A stretch of DNA of 64,000 bases from Mycobacteriales bacterium. GTDB taxonomy: Bacteria; Actinomycetota; Actinomycetes; Mycobacteriales; CADCTP01. The notes below the pieces were generated by a model. It saw nothing but the letters and a program-made list of their open reading frames with translations. It ran no database searches and was not told the origin of the DNA. How positions within the stretch are numbered: position 1 is the first letter of the stretch; each line of letters opens with the position of its first letter. The DNA lies in assembly GCA_035995165.1 (NCBI GenBank), contig DASYKU010000096.1, positions 62,001 to 126,000 on the forward strand, in the 5' to 3' direction. The position numbers and the translations under genes were made by a program. Of this stretch, positions 44,539 through 52,478 are shown piece after piece.

Positions 44539-45114
44539 ATGGCCCGGCCCGAGAACCGGCGCGAGGTCCGCGACGTCCGGATGCTGTCCGCGCTCGCCCA
44601 CCCGGTCCGGACCGCGCTGCTGTCGCACCTGATGGCGGTCGGACCGCGGACCGCGAGCGAGTGCGCGGAGGCGGTCGGCGCCTCCCCCTCCAACTGCAGC
44701 TGGCACCTGCGGCAGCTGGAGAAGTTCGGCTTCGTCGAGCGGGCCGAGGACGCGGCCGACGGGCGCGAGCGGCCCTGGCGGGCGGCCGCCACCGGCTTCG
44801 ACTTCTCCCAGATCGCGGCCGAGCCGGCCGCCCGCGGCGCCCTGCAGACCTTCGCGGCGATCCGCCTGGACGAGGAGAACCGGCTGGCCCGGGCCTACCT
44901 GCGGGGCGAGGACGACCTGCCCGAGGAGTGGCGCCGCAGCGCCGACCTGAGCACGTACGGGCTGCTGCTGACGCCGGCCGAGCTGCTCGAGCTGAGCGCC
45001 CGGCTGGACGCGGCGATCCGGCCGTACCTCGCCGCGACCCGGGACGACGCGCCCGCCGGGGCCCGGCCGGTGCACCTGTTCCTGTCCGCGTTCCTGCGGC
45101 CGGACGCGTCGTGA
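44539..45114 (+). CDS. ArsR-like winged-helix transcriptional regulator
   Basis: 191-residue helix-turn-helix regulator. The winged-helix part spans about 12-80 (ALAHPVRTALLSHL, then ASECAEAVGASPSNCSWHLRQL as recognition helix). No metal-binding Cys cluster of classical ArsR metalloregulators is evident, so it is better described as an HTH_20/ArsR-like repressor with a larger C-terminal ligand domain. It is followed by an MFS exporter with the two genes overlapping by 1 nt (TGATG), the normal layout for a drug-sensing repressor and its pump. AGGAGG lies 5-7 nt before the ATG. Confidence 0.9.
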   Translation: MARPENRREVRDVRMLSALAHPVRTALLSHLMAVGPRTASECAEAVGASPSNCSWHLRQLEKFGFVERAEDAADGRERPWRAAATGFDFSQIAAEPAARGALQTFAAIRLDEENRLARAYLRGEDDLPEEWRRSADLSTYGLLLTPAELLELSARLDAAIRPYLAATRDDAPAGARPVHLFLSAFLRPDAS

Positions 45115-46586
45115 TGCTGGTCCGCCGCCGGCCGGCGTTCGCCCGGCTCTGGAGCGCCGGCGCGGTCTCCGAGACCGGCGACTGGCTGCTGCTGATCGCG
45201 CTGCCCGTGTACGTCCTGCAGCTGACCGGCTCGGCCCTCACCACCTCGACGGTGTTCCTGCTGGAGCTGGCCGGGGCGGTGGTGGCCGCGCCGCTGGCCG
45301 GGGTGCTGGCCGACCGCTGGGACCGGCGCCGGCTGCTCATCGCGGCCGGGCTGACGCAGGGCGTCCTGCTGCTGCCGCTGCTCGCGGTCGACGGCCGCGG
45401 CACGCTCTGGATCGTCTACCTGGTGACCGCGGCCCAGGCCGTGCTGTCCACCGTCAACGACCCGGTCCGGCAGGCGCTGATGCCGGCCACGGTCGAGCCG
45501 GACGAGCTGACCGCGGCCGCGGCCCAGCTCGGGGTGGCCGCGAACGTGGCCCGGCTGGCCGGCGGCGCCCTCGGCGGCGTCCTGCTCCAGGCGTACGGGC
45601 TGGGCGGGGTGGTGATCGCCGACGCGGTCACCTTCGCGCTGGCGGCGGCCCTGCTCGTCGGCTGGACGCCGGCGCCGGTCCCACGGGCGGCGCCGGCCGG
45701 CGCGGCGACCGAGCTGCTGGCCGGGCTGGCGGTCATCCGGTCCGACCGGCGGCTGGTCGGCGCGGTGCTGGTCGCGGTGCTCATCGACCTGGCCCAGGGC
45801 ATGTTCGTGGTGCTGTTCGTGGTCTTCGTGCTGCGCCGGCTCGGCGGCGGCGGGGCCGAGGTCGGGCTGCTGCGGGGCGTGCAGGCGATCGGCGGCATCG
45901 CCGGCGGGATGGTGCTCGGCGCGCTCGCCCGCCGGGTCTCGCCCCGGGCGCTGGTCACCGGCGGCTGCCTCGGCTTCTCCCTGGTCTGCCTGGCGATCTG
46001 GAACGGCCCGGCGCTGACCACCGCACCGCCGTACTACGTCGCGTTGTTCGTGGTGGTCGGGCTGCCGATCTCGGCCGGCCTGGCCGGCCTGACCACGGTG
46101 GCGCTGGGCAGCACCCCGGACGCGTACCGGGGCCGGGTGCTCGGGCTGGTGCTGGCCGTCGGCGCCGCGGCCCAGGCGGCCGGGACGCTGCTGGCCGGGC
46201 TGCTGGCCGACCCGGTCGGGCTGCTGCCGCTGCTGGACGCGCACGCCGCGCTGGGGGCCGTGGCCGCGCTCGTCGCGCTAGTGCTGCTGAAGCCGGCGCA
46301 GCGGCCAGTACCGCAGCACGACCCGGGCCAGGACGGTGCCGGGGCCGTACGCGCGGCTGTCGTCGGTGACGAACGGGTTGTCGCCCTCCAGCCACCAGCC
46401 CGCGCCCTCGCGGCGGATCGCGCGCTTGACCACGAGCAGGTCCGGACCGGCCGGGAAGCGGGCGATGACGAGGTCGCCGGGCCGCACGGATCCGCCCGGC
46501 CGGACGAGGAGTGCGTCCCCATTTCGCAGGGTAGGCACCATCGACGGGCCGACCACGCGGACCCTCCGGACGGGCCAGCGGGGTAG
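45114..46586 (+). CDS. MFS exporter with antisense-overlapping C-terminal tail
   Basis: Major facilitator superfamily protein of the drug-efflux/enterobactin-exporter-like group. About 390 residues with 10-12 hydrophobic helices are visible, including SETGDWLLLIALPVYVLQL at the start and LADRWDRRRLL, the conserved loop between helices 2 and 3. After the last helix (ends near nt 46290) the frame stays open for about 100 more codons that are hydrophilic, Arg/Gly/Ala/His-rich and entirely antisense to sodX. The real protein may end with this odd tail, or a stop may have been lost by frameshift. ATG start chosen from the 1-nt overlap with the regulator's stop. Confidence 0.82.
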   Translation: MLVRRRPAFARLWSAGAVSETGDWLLLIALPVYVLQLTGSALTTSTVFLLELAGAVVAAPLAGVLADRWDRRRLLIAAGLTQGVLLLPLLAVDGRGTLWIVYLVTAAQAVLSTVNDPVRQALMPATVEPDELTAAAAQLGVAANVARLAGGALGGVLLQAYGLGGVVIADAVTFALAAALLVGWTPAPVPRAAPAGAATELLAGLAVIRSDRRLVGAVLVAVLIDLAQGMFVVLFVVFVLRRLGGGGAEVGLLRGVQAIGGIAGGMVLGALARRVSPRALVTGGCLGFSLVCLAIWNGPALTTAPPYYVALFVVVGLPISAGLAGLTTVALGSTPDAYRGRVLGLVLAVGAAAQAAGTLLAGLLADPVGLLPLLDAHAALGAVAALVALVLLKPAQRPVPQHDPGQDGAGAVRAAVVGDERVVALQPPARALAADRALDHEQVRTGREAGDDEVAGPHGSARPDEECVPISQGRHHRRADHADPPDGPAG

Positions 46587-46595
46587 GGTCGGCAC
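46278..46595 (-). CDS. sodX: Nickel superoxide dismutase maturation protease (S26-like)
   Basis: 105-residue signal-peptidase-like S24/S26 peptidase. Catalytic Ser18 lies in VGPSMVPTL and catalytic Lys57 in LLVVKRAI; the C-terminal WWLEGDNPFVTDDSRAYGP segment is typical of SodX. It removes the N-terminal propeptide of nickel superoxide dismutase so that the new N-terminal His can bind nickel. The divergent neighbour is sodN, whose start is only 35 bp away, which supports this specific call over a general signal peptidase. GTG start. The whole gene lies antisense to the tail of the MFS frame. Confidence 0.9.
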   Translation of the reverse strand: MPTLPRWPVRRVRVVGPSMVPTLRNGDALLVRPGGSVRPGDLVIARFPAGPDLLVVKRAIRREGAGWWLEGDNPFVTDDSRAYGPGTVLARVVLRYWPLRRLQQH

Positions 46596-46630
46596 GGCAC
46601 GATCATGACAGCGATTCGGAGGTTCACCCG

Positions 46631-47035
46631 ATGCGGTTGTCCCGGCTTCTCACGCCTCGCACTGTCGCGTACGCGCACTGCGATCTGCCTTGCGGCGTCT
46701 ACGACCCCGCGCAGGCGCGGATCGAGGCGGAGTCGGTCAAGGCGATCATGGAGAAGTACCAGTCGAACGAGGACCCGGTGTTCCGCACCCGGGCGCTCAT
46801 CATCAAGGAGCAGCGGGCCGAGCTGGTCAAGCACCACCTCTGGGTGCTGTGGACCGACTACTTCAAGCCCCCGCACTTCGAGAAGTACCCGCAGCTGCAC
46901 GAGCTGTTCAACAAGGCCACCAAGGCGGCCGGCGCGGCCGGCGGCAAGGGCTCGGTCGACCCGGCCGAGGGCCAGGCACTGCTCGACCAGATCGCGGCGA
47001 TCGACAAGATCTTCTGGGAGACCAAGCAGGCGTAG
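46631..47035 (+). CDS. sodN: Nickel-containing superoxide dismutase
   Basis: 134-residue Ni superoxide dismutase that converts superoxide to oxygen and hydrogen peroxide in the cytoplasm. A 15-residue propeptide (ending TVAYA) precedes the nickel hook HCDLPCGVY; after cleavage His1, Cys2 and Cys6 would bind Ni. The four-helix body with YQSNEDPVFRTRAL and the C-terminal IFWETKQA follow. GGAGG lies 8 nt before the ATG. Its promoter must overlap the sodX coding start because only 35 bp separate the two genes. The next gene starts 9 nt after its stop. Confidence 0.95.
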   Translation: MRLSRLLTPRTVAYAHCDLPCGVYDPAQARIEAESVKAIMEKYQSNEDPVFRTRALIIKEQRAELVKHHLWVLWTDYFKPPHFEKYPQLHELFNKATKAAGAAGGKGSVDPAEGQALLDQIAAIDKIFWETKQA

Positions 47036-47044
47036 GGGCTTCTC

Positions 47045-47695
47045 GTGAGCCTTCTGGACGCGGCCGGCACCTCTGCGGTGCCGGCCGCGCCTGCGCCCGA
47101 CGAGCTCTGCGTCGTCCGGCACGGCGAGACCGAGTGGTCCCGCGCCGGCCGGCACACCAGCACGACCGACGTCCCGCTCACCCGGCAGGGCGAACGGCAG
47201 GCGCGGGCCCTCGGCCCCCTGCTGGCCGAGGTCTGCCCGGCCACCGTCTTCGTCAGCCCCCGCGGGCGGGCTCAGCGCACCGCCGAGCTGGCCGGCCTGG
47301 CCGAGACCTGCACGATCGAGATCACCGACGATCTGGCCGAGTGGGCGTACGGCGAATACGAGGGCGTCACCACCGCGGAGATCCGCAAGACCCGGCCCGG
47401 CTGGACGATCTGGACCGGCGACCCGCCCGGCGGCGAGACCGCGGCCGAGGTCGGCGCCCGGGCCGACCGGATGCTGGTCAGGATCCGTACCGCGCTGGAG
47501 ACCGGGCCGGTCGTGACCGTCGGGCACGGTCATTTCAGCCGAGTTCTGGCCGCCCGATGGTTGGGACTCCCCGTGAGCAGTGGTTCACTGTTCGTGCTGG
47601 GTCCGGCCAGCCCGTGCCTGCTCGGGAGCGAGCACGGCCAGCCCGCCGTGCACCGCTGGAACGTGCCCAACCCCGCCGAGCGGGACTCGGGCTGA
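47045..47695 (+). CDS. Histidine phosphatase family protein
   Basis: 216-residue phosphoglycerate-mutase-like phosphatase. VVRHGETEWS carries the phospho-His (His26) and Arg25, SPRGRAQRTAEL the second Arg, and VGHGHFSR the second His. The relatives include acid phosphatases and cofactor-independent sugar phosphatases; the substrate is unknown. It starts (GTG) 9 nt after sodN and likely shares its transcript; the following anti-sigma gene begins 52 nt later with its own ribosome site. Confidence 0.88.
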   Translation: MSLLDAAGTSAVPAAPAPDELCVVRHGETEWSRAGRHTSTTDVPLTRQGERQARALGPLLAEVCPATVFVSPRGRAQRTAELAGLAETCTIEITDDLAEWAYGEYEGVTTAEIRKTRPGWTIWTGDPPGGETAAEVGARADRMLVRIRTALETGPVVTVGHGHFSRVLAARWLGLPVSSGSLFVLGPASPCLLGSEHGQPAVHRWNVPNPAERDSG

Positions 47696-47747
47696 CCTGC
47701 GTACCCTGCGCGGCGAACAGGCGACACGCCGCTCGGGAGGGCACCAG

Positions 47748-48167
47748 GTGACCGACGACGCAGGAACCGCGACGGCGGCCGCGGCCGCCCGCAGCGAGGA
47801 CGTGGTCGAGCTCAGGCTCCCGGCCGACGGGGCGTACCTGTCGGTGCTGCGGACGGCGACCGCCGGCCTGGCCGCCCGGCTGGACTTCACCCTCGACGAG
47901 ATCGAGGACCTCCGCATCGCAGTCGACGAGGCGTGCGCGCTGCTGCTGCCCGACGCGGTCGCCGGCGCGGCGATGACCTGCCTGTTCTCGCTGGCCGACC
48001 GGTCCCTCACGGTCACCGTCCGGGTGCCGAGCCGGACCGGGCGGGTGCCCCGGCGCAACACCTTCGCCTGGACGGTCCTGACCGCGCTGGCCGGTGACGT
48101 CGACACCGACGTCGCCGAGGACAACACCGTCTCGGTGACCCTGCGCAAGCACGGCGGTCAGGGATGA
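47748..48167 (+). CDS. RsbW-like anti-sigma factor (HATPase)
   Basis: 139-residue GHKL-type ATPase of the RsbW/SpoIIAB kind. The N-box ELRLPADGAYLSVLR region and FTLDEIEDLRIAVDEACALLL are characteristic; the G1 box is weak, as in many actinobacterial anti-sigma factors. Its role would be to hold the downstream sigma factor until an unphosphorylated STAS antagonist binds. No STAS gene lies nearby. GTG start at 47748 chosen for its GGGAGG ribosome site; the longer open frame upstream is a shadow. Its stop overlaps the sigma start (ATGA). Confidence 0.88.
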   Translation: MTDDAGTATAAAAARSEDVVELRLPADGAYLSVLRTATAGLAARLDFTLDEIEDLRIAVDEACALLLPDAVAGAAMTCLFSLADRSLTVTVRVPSRTGRVPRRNTFAWTVLTALAGDVDTDVAEDNTVSVTLRKHGGQG

Positions 48168-48973
48168 GCGCGCGCAGCATCGCCACCGCCGGCGACGACT
48201 CCACCCGCAGCGAACGCACCCGCAACGACCGCGAGCTCGCCCGCGAGCTGTTCGGCACGTTCGTCGGGATGGCCGAGGACGACCCGGCCCGGCAGCGCGT
48301 CCGCGACCGGCTGGTCGAGATGCACCTGCCGCTGGTGGAATACCTCGCCCGCCGGTTCGCCGGCCGCGGCGAGCCGCTGGACGACCTGGTCCAGGTCGGC
48401 ACCATCGGGCTGATCAAGGCCGTGGACCGGTTCGACACCGAGCGTGGTGTCGAGTTCTCGACGTACGCGACGCCGACCGTGGTCGGCGAGATCAAGCGGC
48501 ACTTCCGGGACAAGGGCTGGACCGTCCGGGTGCCGCGGCGGCTGCAGGAGCTGCGCGCCTCGCTGTCCTCGGCCACCTCCGACCTGACCCAGACGCTGGG
48601 CCGCTCCCCCACCGTGGGCGAGCTCGCCGTGCACCTGAAGATCGGCGAGGAGGAGGTGCTCGAGGGGCTGGAGTCGGCCAACGCGTACACGGCCGTGTCC
48701 ATCGAGGCCAGCGACGGCGAGGGCGGCCTGTCGGTCGCGGACACGCTCGGGGCCGAGGACCTGTCCCTGGAGGGCGTCGAGTACCGGGAGTCGATCAAGC
48801 CGCTGCTGGACTCGCTTGCCCCGCGGGAGCGGCGCATCCTCATGCTGCGGTTCTTCGGCAACCTGACCCAGTCCCAGATCGCGGCCGAGCTCGGCATCTC
48901 CCAGATGCACGTGTCCCGATTGCTGGCCCGCACCCTGGCCCAGCTGCGGGAGCGGCTCACTCAGGACGAATGA
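48164..48973 (+). CDS. SigB/SigF-family RNA polymerase sigma factor
   Basis: 269-residue group 3 sigma factor. Region 2 (LVEYLARRFAGRGEPLDDLVQVG and IKAVDRFDTERGVEFSTYA), region 3 (RVPRRLQEL, then SPTVGELAVHL) and region 4 helix-turn-helix (TQSQIAAELGISQMHVSRLL) are complete. Such factors direct general-stress or sporulation regulons in actinobacteria. It is translationally coupled to the RsbW-like gene by an ATGA overlap and sits downstream of sodN, so oxidative stress control is a reasonable inference. Its 3' end overlaps the convergent membrane-protein gene by 17 nt. Confidence 0.95.
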   Translation: MSARSIATAGDDSTRSERTRNDRELARELFGTFVGMAEDDPARQRVRDRLVEMHLPLVEYLARRFAGRGEPLDDLVQVGTIGLIKAVDRFDTERGVEFSTYATPTVVGEIKRHFRDKGWTVRVPRRLQELRASLSSATSDLTQTLGRSPTVGELAVHLKIGEEEVLEGLESANAYTAVSIEASDGEGGLSVADTLGAEDLSLEGVEYRESIKPLLDSLAPRERRILMLRFFGNLTQSQIAAELGISQMHVSRLLARTLAQLRERLTQDE

Positions 48974-49373
48974 AGCGCTCCCGGGTCAGCGAGTCCCGGG
49001 CCTCGGCCGTGCTGAACAGCAGCACCAGCACGGCGATCGCCAGCGCCAGCACCGGCAGGCCGATCTCCGGCCGCGCGTTGCCGGTGGTCAGCGTCCAGCC
49101 GATCGGCAGCGCGACGATCTGCACCGCGATCACCGGCGACCGGGCCGGCGGCTTGAGCGCGCGCAGCGCCCGGGCCAGCAGCACCAGGATGCCGCCGAAG
49201 ATCGCCAGCACGAGCGCGCCGCCGAGCGCGAGCGGGACGCTGCCGGCGTCGGAGGACGCGGTCAGCACGACGTTGACGATCGCGAACACCAGCAGCGCGG
49301 CGCCCTCGACCACGACCAGCGCCGACGCGGCGAGCACGGGCCGCGGCGCCCGGGCCGGCTCTCCCTCCGCCAC
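48957..49373 (-). CDS. Four-helix membrane protein of unknown function
   Basis: 138-residue integral membrane protein with four hydrophobic helices (about 15-36, 46-66, 80-95 and 105-120) and no recognised domain. It ends with a charged tail TAEARDSLTRERFIRPE. Similar small proteins are common and uncharacterised in actinobacteria. GTG start; a TAGGGT hexamer lies 6 nt upstream, which indicates a leaderless transcript. Confidence 0.75.
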   Translation of the reverse strand: MAEGEPARAPRPVLAASALVVVEGAALLVFAIVNVVLTASSDAGSVPLALGGALVLAIFGGILVLLARALRALKPPARSPVIAVQIVALPIGWTLTTGNARPEIGLPVLALAIAVLVLLFSTAEARDSLTRERFIRPE

Positions 49374-49379
49374 ACGACG

Positions 49380-49385
49380 ACCCTA
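49380..49385 (-). promoter_or_regulatory. -10 hexamer of the small membrane protein gene
   Basis: TAGGGT on the minus strand ends 6 nt before the GTG start. Confidence 0.5.
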
Positions 49386-49432
49386 CCGGCGGCCGCGGAC
49401 CGGCAGCCGGGCGGCCGGTAGCGGGCGGGACC

Positions 49433-49438
49433 TAAGCT
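49433..49438 (+). promoter_or_regulatory. -10 hexamer of the lipid kinase gene
   Basis: TAAGCT ends 7 nt before the GTG start of the lipid kinase gene, without a ribosome site. Confidence 0.5.
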
Positions 49439-49445
49439 GCTGGAC

Positions 49446-50366
49446 GTGCGCGCTCTCCTGGTGGTCAACCCCAAGGCCACCACGACGACCCCGCGCAGCC
49501 GCGAGGTGCTCAAGCGCGCGCTGGCCAGCGAGCTCAAGGTCGAGGTCGTCGAGACCAGCCACCGCGGGCACGCGGCCGCGCTGGCCGTCCGGGCGATGCG
49601 CGAGGGCCTGGACGTGGTCGTCGCGCTCGGCGGCGACGGGACCGTCAACGAGGTCGTGAACGGGCTGCTCACCGACGGCCCGCAAGACGACCTGCCGGCG
49701 CTCGCGGTCGTGCCCGGCGGCTCCACCAACGTCTTCGTCCGCGCGGTCGGCCTGCCGACGCACCCGTTCGACGCGACCGGCGCGATCCTGGAGGCGCTGC
49801 GAGCCGGGCGGACCCGCCGGATCGGGCTCGGGCTGGCCGACGACCGCTACTTCACCTTCAACGCCGGCCTCGGCTTCGACGCCGACGTGGTCCGGCGGAT
49901 CGAGAAGCGGCGGCGGGCCGGCGACCCGCCGTCGCACGCGCGGTTCGTCCGGGCCGCGCTCACGCACTACGCCACGGTCGACCGGCGGCACCCGGCGATC
50001 ACGCTGGAACGGCCGGGGCAGAAACCGGTCGACCACCTGCACTTCGCGCTGGTGACCAACACCGCGCCCTGGACGTACCTCGGGGAGCGTCCGGTGCAGC
50101 CGAGCCCGGAAGCGTCCTTCGACGCCGGACTGGACCTTTTCGCGCCCAGGAGTATGGGAATCCTGCTCACTCTGCGCTACGTTCGGCGGGCGCTGCTCGG
50201 GTCGTCGCCGCCACGCAGCCGACGGTTGCTCAGAGTGCACGACCTGGCGGAGTTCACCCTCCGTGCGAGCCGTCCGCTGGCGCTGCAGGTGGACGGCGAC
50301 TGGCTCGGCGAGCGGGAGTCGGTGCGATTCCGGTCGGTTCCCGACGTGCTGCGGGTCATTGTCTGA
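49446..50366 (+). CDS. Diacylglycerol/lipid kinase family protein
   Basis: 306-residue DAGK-catalytic-domain protein. LVVNPKATTTT begins the nucleotide-binding region, ALGGDGTVNEVVNGL is the catalytic GGDGT motif, and VVPGGSTNVFVRAVG and FNAGLGFDADVV follow as in DgkB/YegS-like lipid kinases. It may phosphorylate diacylglycerol or a related lipid alcohol; the substrate cannot be read. No membrane helix. GTG start supported by the TAAGCT hexamer. Confidence 0.9.
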   Translation: MRALLVVNPKATTTTPRSREVLKRALASELKVEVVETSHRGHAAALAVRAMREGLDVVVALGGDGTVNEVVNGLLTDGPQDDLPALAVVPGGSTNVFVRAVGLPTHPFDATGAILEALRAGRTRRIGLGLADDRYFTFNAGLGFDADVVRRIEKRRRAGDPPSHARFVRAALTHYATVDRRHPAITLERPGQKPVDHLHFALVTNTAPWTYLGERPVQPSPEASFDAGLDLFAPRSMGILLTLRYVRRALLGSSPPRSRRLLRVHDLAEFTLRASRPLALQVDGDWLGERESVRFRSVPDVLRVIV

Positions 50367-50532
50367 TCGCATTACGTGATCAGGCCCCCGGAGATCGTGG
50401 CCTGAAATACCCCGAGTAGCCCATTGTGCCGTCACGGCCAGGCTGGAAGGCTACTCCGGGTCACCGCAACGGCGGGACGTCACTCGCGGGTATGACCTGG
50501 TGACCGAGAACAGTCTTGACACCGAGGTCACT

Positions 50533-50548
50533 CGTGAAAGAATTCACA
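50533..50548. promoter_or_regulatory. CRP-like site upstream of whiB1
   Basis: CGTGAAAGAATTCACA matches the CRP palindrome TGTGA-N6-TCACA except for the first base. It lies 76 bp before the whiB1 ATG in an AT-richer 257-bp gap. In Mycobacterium tuberculosis whiB1 transcription is controlled by the cAMP receptor protein, so the site is in a meaningful place. Confidence 0.55.
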
Positions 50549-50623
50549 AGCGGGGGACTGATTCGTACTCGTTAACCACGGGTACGGATCGCGACCAACA
50601 TGCGATGCGAGGAGAGTTACGCA

Positions 50624-50878
50624 ATGGACTGGCGCCACCGAGCGCTCTGCCGCGACGAGGACCCGGAGCTGTTCTTTCCGATCGGCAACACCGGTCCCGC
50701 CATCGTGCAGCTCGACGCGGCCAAGGCCGTATGCCGTCGTTGCCCAGTGACCGACGAGTGCCTGAGTTGGGCGCTCGAATCCGGTCAGGACGCCGGCATC
50801 TGGGGTGGGATGGGCGAGGACGAGCGTCGTGCTCTCAAGCGGCGTGGTGCTCGCGCTGCTCGCGCACGAATGGCATAA
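50624..50878 (+). CDS. whiB1: WhiB1-type Fe-S transcriptional regulator
   Basis: 84-residue Wbl protein. The four cluster-binding cysteines are Cys9, Cys37, Cys40 and Cys46, and GIWGGM (58-63) precedes a basic C-terminal region with two Arg/Lys clusters, the same length and spacing as mycobacterial WhiB1. WhiB1 carries a nitric-oxide-sensitive [4Fe-4S] cluster and binds sigma region 4. An in-frame ATG 24 nt earlier exists, but GAGGAGAG sits just before the chosen ATG. A 12-bp hairpin follows the gene. Flanked by pdtaS on the opposite strand. Confidence 0.93.
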   Translation: MDWRHRALCRDEDPELFFPIGNTGPAIVQLDAAKAVCRRCPVTDECLSWALESGQDAGIWGGMGEDERRALKRRGARAARARMA

Positions 50879-50897
50879 CTGCCCCAACGTCGTCACG

Positions 50898-50925
50898 ACG
50901 GCCCGGCGCTCACGCGCCGGGCCGT
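50898..50925. terminator. Hairpin terminator between whiB1 and pdtaS
   Basis: Perfect 12-bp stem (50898-50909 with 50914-50925) closed by TCAC, 19 nt after the whiB1 stop and 40 nt beyond the pdtaS stop; suited to both convergent genes. Confidence 0.85.
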
Positions 50926-50965
50926 CCCCTGTCCGAACACCCGGCACCACCGTCGGCCGGGTGGG

Positions 50966-52450
50966 TCAGTGTTTGCGGTGGAGGGGGACGTCGAGGACCG
51001 CCTCGGTGCCGCGGCCGATCGCGCGGGGGCGTACGGCGATGGTGCCGCCGAGTTCCGCCGTCACCAGCGCGCGGACGATCTGCAGGCCGAGCCGGTCGCT
51101 GTCGGAGAGCGAGAACCCCGGCGGCAGCCCGGCCCCGTCGTCGGCGATCGTCACCCGCACCCGCCGCCCCATCCGGTACGCGGTGACCGTGACCGTCCCG
51201 GTGTCGGTGTCCTCCGGGAACCCGTGCTCGACCGCGTTCTGCACGGTCTCGGTGAGCACCATCACCAGCGGCGTCGCCACGTCCGCGACGAGGATCCCGA
51301 ACGCGCCCTGCCGGTTCAGCCGGACCCGGGTCCCGGCCCCGGCCACGTCGCCGAGCGAGAGCAGCAGCCGGTCCACGATCCCGTCGAAGTCGACCTTCTC
51401 GTCCAGCGAGACCGCGAGCGTCTCGTGCACCATCGCGATCGAGGACACCCGCCGGACGGACTCCTCCAGCGCGGTCCGGGCCGCCGCCGACTCCACCCGC
51501 CGGGCCTGCAGCCGCAGCAGCGCGGCCACGGTCTGCAGGTTGTTCTTCACCCGATGGTGGATCTCCCGGATGGTCGCGTCCTTGCTCAGCAGCTGCCGGT
51601 CCCGGTTGCGGACCTCGGTGACGTCGCCGACCAGCACCAGCGCCCCGGCGGCCTCCCCCTCGGGATGCAACGGCAGCACCCGGAACAGCACGATCGCGCC
51701 CCGGGCCTCGACCTCCATCCGGGCCGGCGCCTCGCCGGCGAGCGCGGCCTTGATCCGGCCCGCGATCTCGCTGCCCTCCAGCGCGTCCCGGGACAGCTGC
51801 CGGGTCAGCGGCGCCAGCTCGTCCTCGACCAGGTCACCGGTCACGCCGAGCCGCCGGTACGCCGACTGCGCGTTCGGGCTGGCGTAGACCACGCGGCCGT
51901 CGGCGTCGAGCCGGATCAGCCCGTCCCCGGCCCGCGGGCCGGTGTGCACCTCGTCCTGGCCGGGCGCCGGGAAGTTGCCCTCGGCCAGCATCCGGCACAG
52001 GTCGTTGGCGGCGCCGAGGTAGGCCAGCTCCAGCTTGGACGGACCACGGGTGGCGACCAGGTTGGTGTCCCGGCCGACGACCCCGATCGGCGGCTGCCCG
52101 CCGTACCGGCGGACCGGGATCGCCTCCCGCCGCACCGCGACCGGGCCGTCCCACTCCGGGTCGGCCTCCCGGAAGATGCGGCCCTCGCGGGTCGCGACCA
52201 GCTGCGGGACCGCCTCGGGGTCGCACTGCCGCAACCCCACGTGGTCGTCCAGGTACGCGGTCGGCCCGGTCGTCGGCCGTACCTGCGCCACGCAGAGGAA
52301 CTCGTCCTCCCCGATCGGCACCCAGAGCAGCAGGTCGGCGAAGGACAGGTCCGACAGCAGCTGCCACTCCGCCACCAGCCGCTGCAGGTGCGTCACGTCC
52401 TCGGCCGGCAGGTCCGTGTGCTCGGTCAGCAGCTCCAGCAGCGTCGACAT
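50966..52450 (-). CDS. pdtaS: PdtaS-type sensor histidine kinase
   Basis: 494-residue soluble histidine kinase closely resembling PdtaS of mycobacteria. Order: GAF-like domain (about 25-160), PAS domain (about 170-285), HisKA_2 helix with REIHHRVKNNLQT (His298/299) and HATPase_c with TETVQNAVEHGF and ADDGAGLP. In mycobacteria it phosphorylates the ANTAR-domain antiterminator PdtaR; no pdtaR gene is in this window. I used the ATG at 52450; a GTG 6 nt earlier is possible. The much longer open frame upstream is a shadow. Confidence 0.92.
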   Translation of the reverse strand: MSTLLELLTEHTDLPAEDVTHLQRLVAEWQLLSDLSFADLLLWVPIGEDEFLCVAQVRPTTGPTAYLDDHVGLRQCDPEAVPQLVATREGRIFREADPEWDGPVAVRREAIPVRRYGGQPPIGVVGRDTNLVATRGPSKLELAYLGAANDLCRMLAEGNFPAPGQDEVHTGPRAGDGLIRLDADGRVVYASPNAQSAYRRLGVTGDLVEDELAPLTRQLSRDALEGSEIAGRIKAALAGEAPARMEVEARGAIVLFRVLPLHPEGEAAGALVLVGDVTEVRNRDRQLLSKDATIREIHHRVKNNLQTVAALLRLQARRVESAAARTALEESVRRVSSIAMVHETLAVSLDEKVDFDGIVDRLLLSLGDVAGAGTRVRLNRQGAFGILVADVATPLVMVLTETVQNAVEHGFPEDTDTGTVTVTAYRMGRRVRVTIADDGAGLPPGFSLSDSDRLGLQIVRALVTAELGGTIAVRPRAIGRGTEAVLDVPLHRKH

Positions 52451-52478
52451 CGACACCGAGCGTCCCACAGAACGCGGA

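Noticed and set aside
50500-51186. 228-codon plus-strand frame overlapping whiB1
   Set aside because: whiB1 in the neighbouring frame has all four cysteines and a ribosome site; this frame shows no family pattern.
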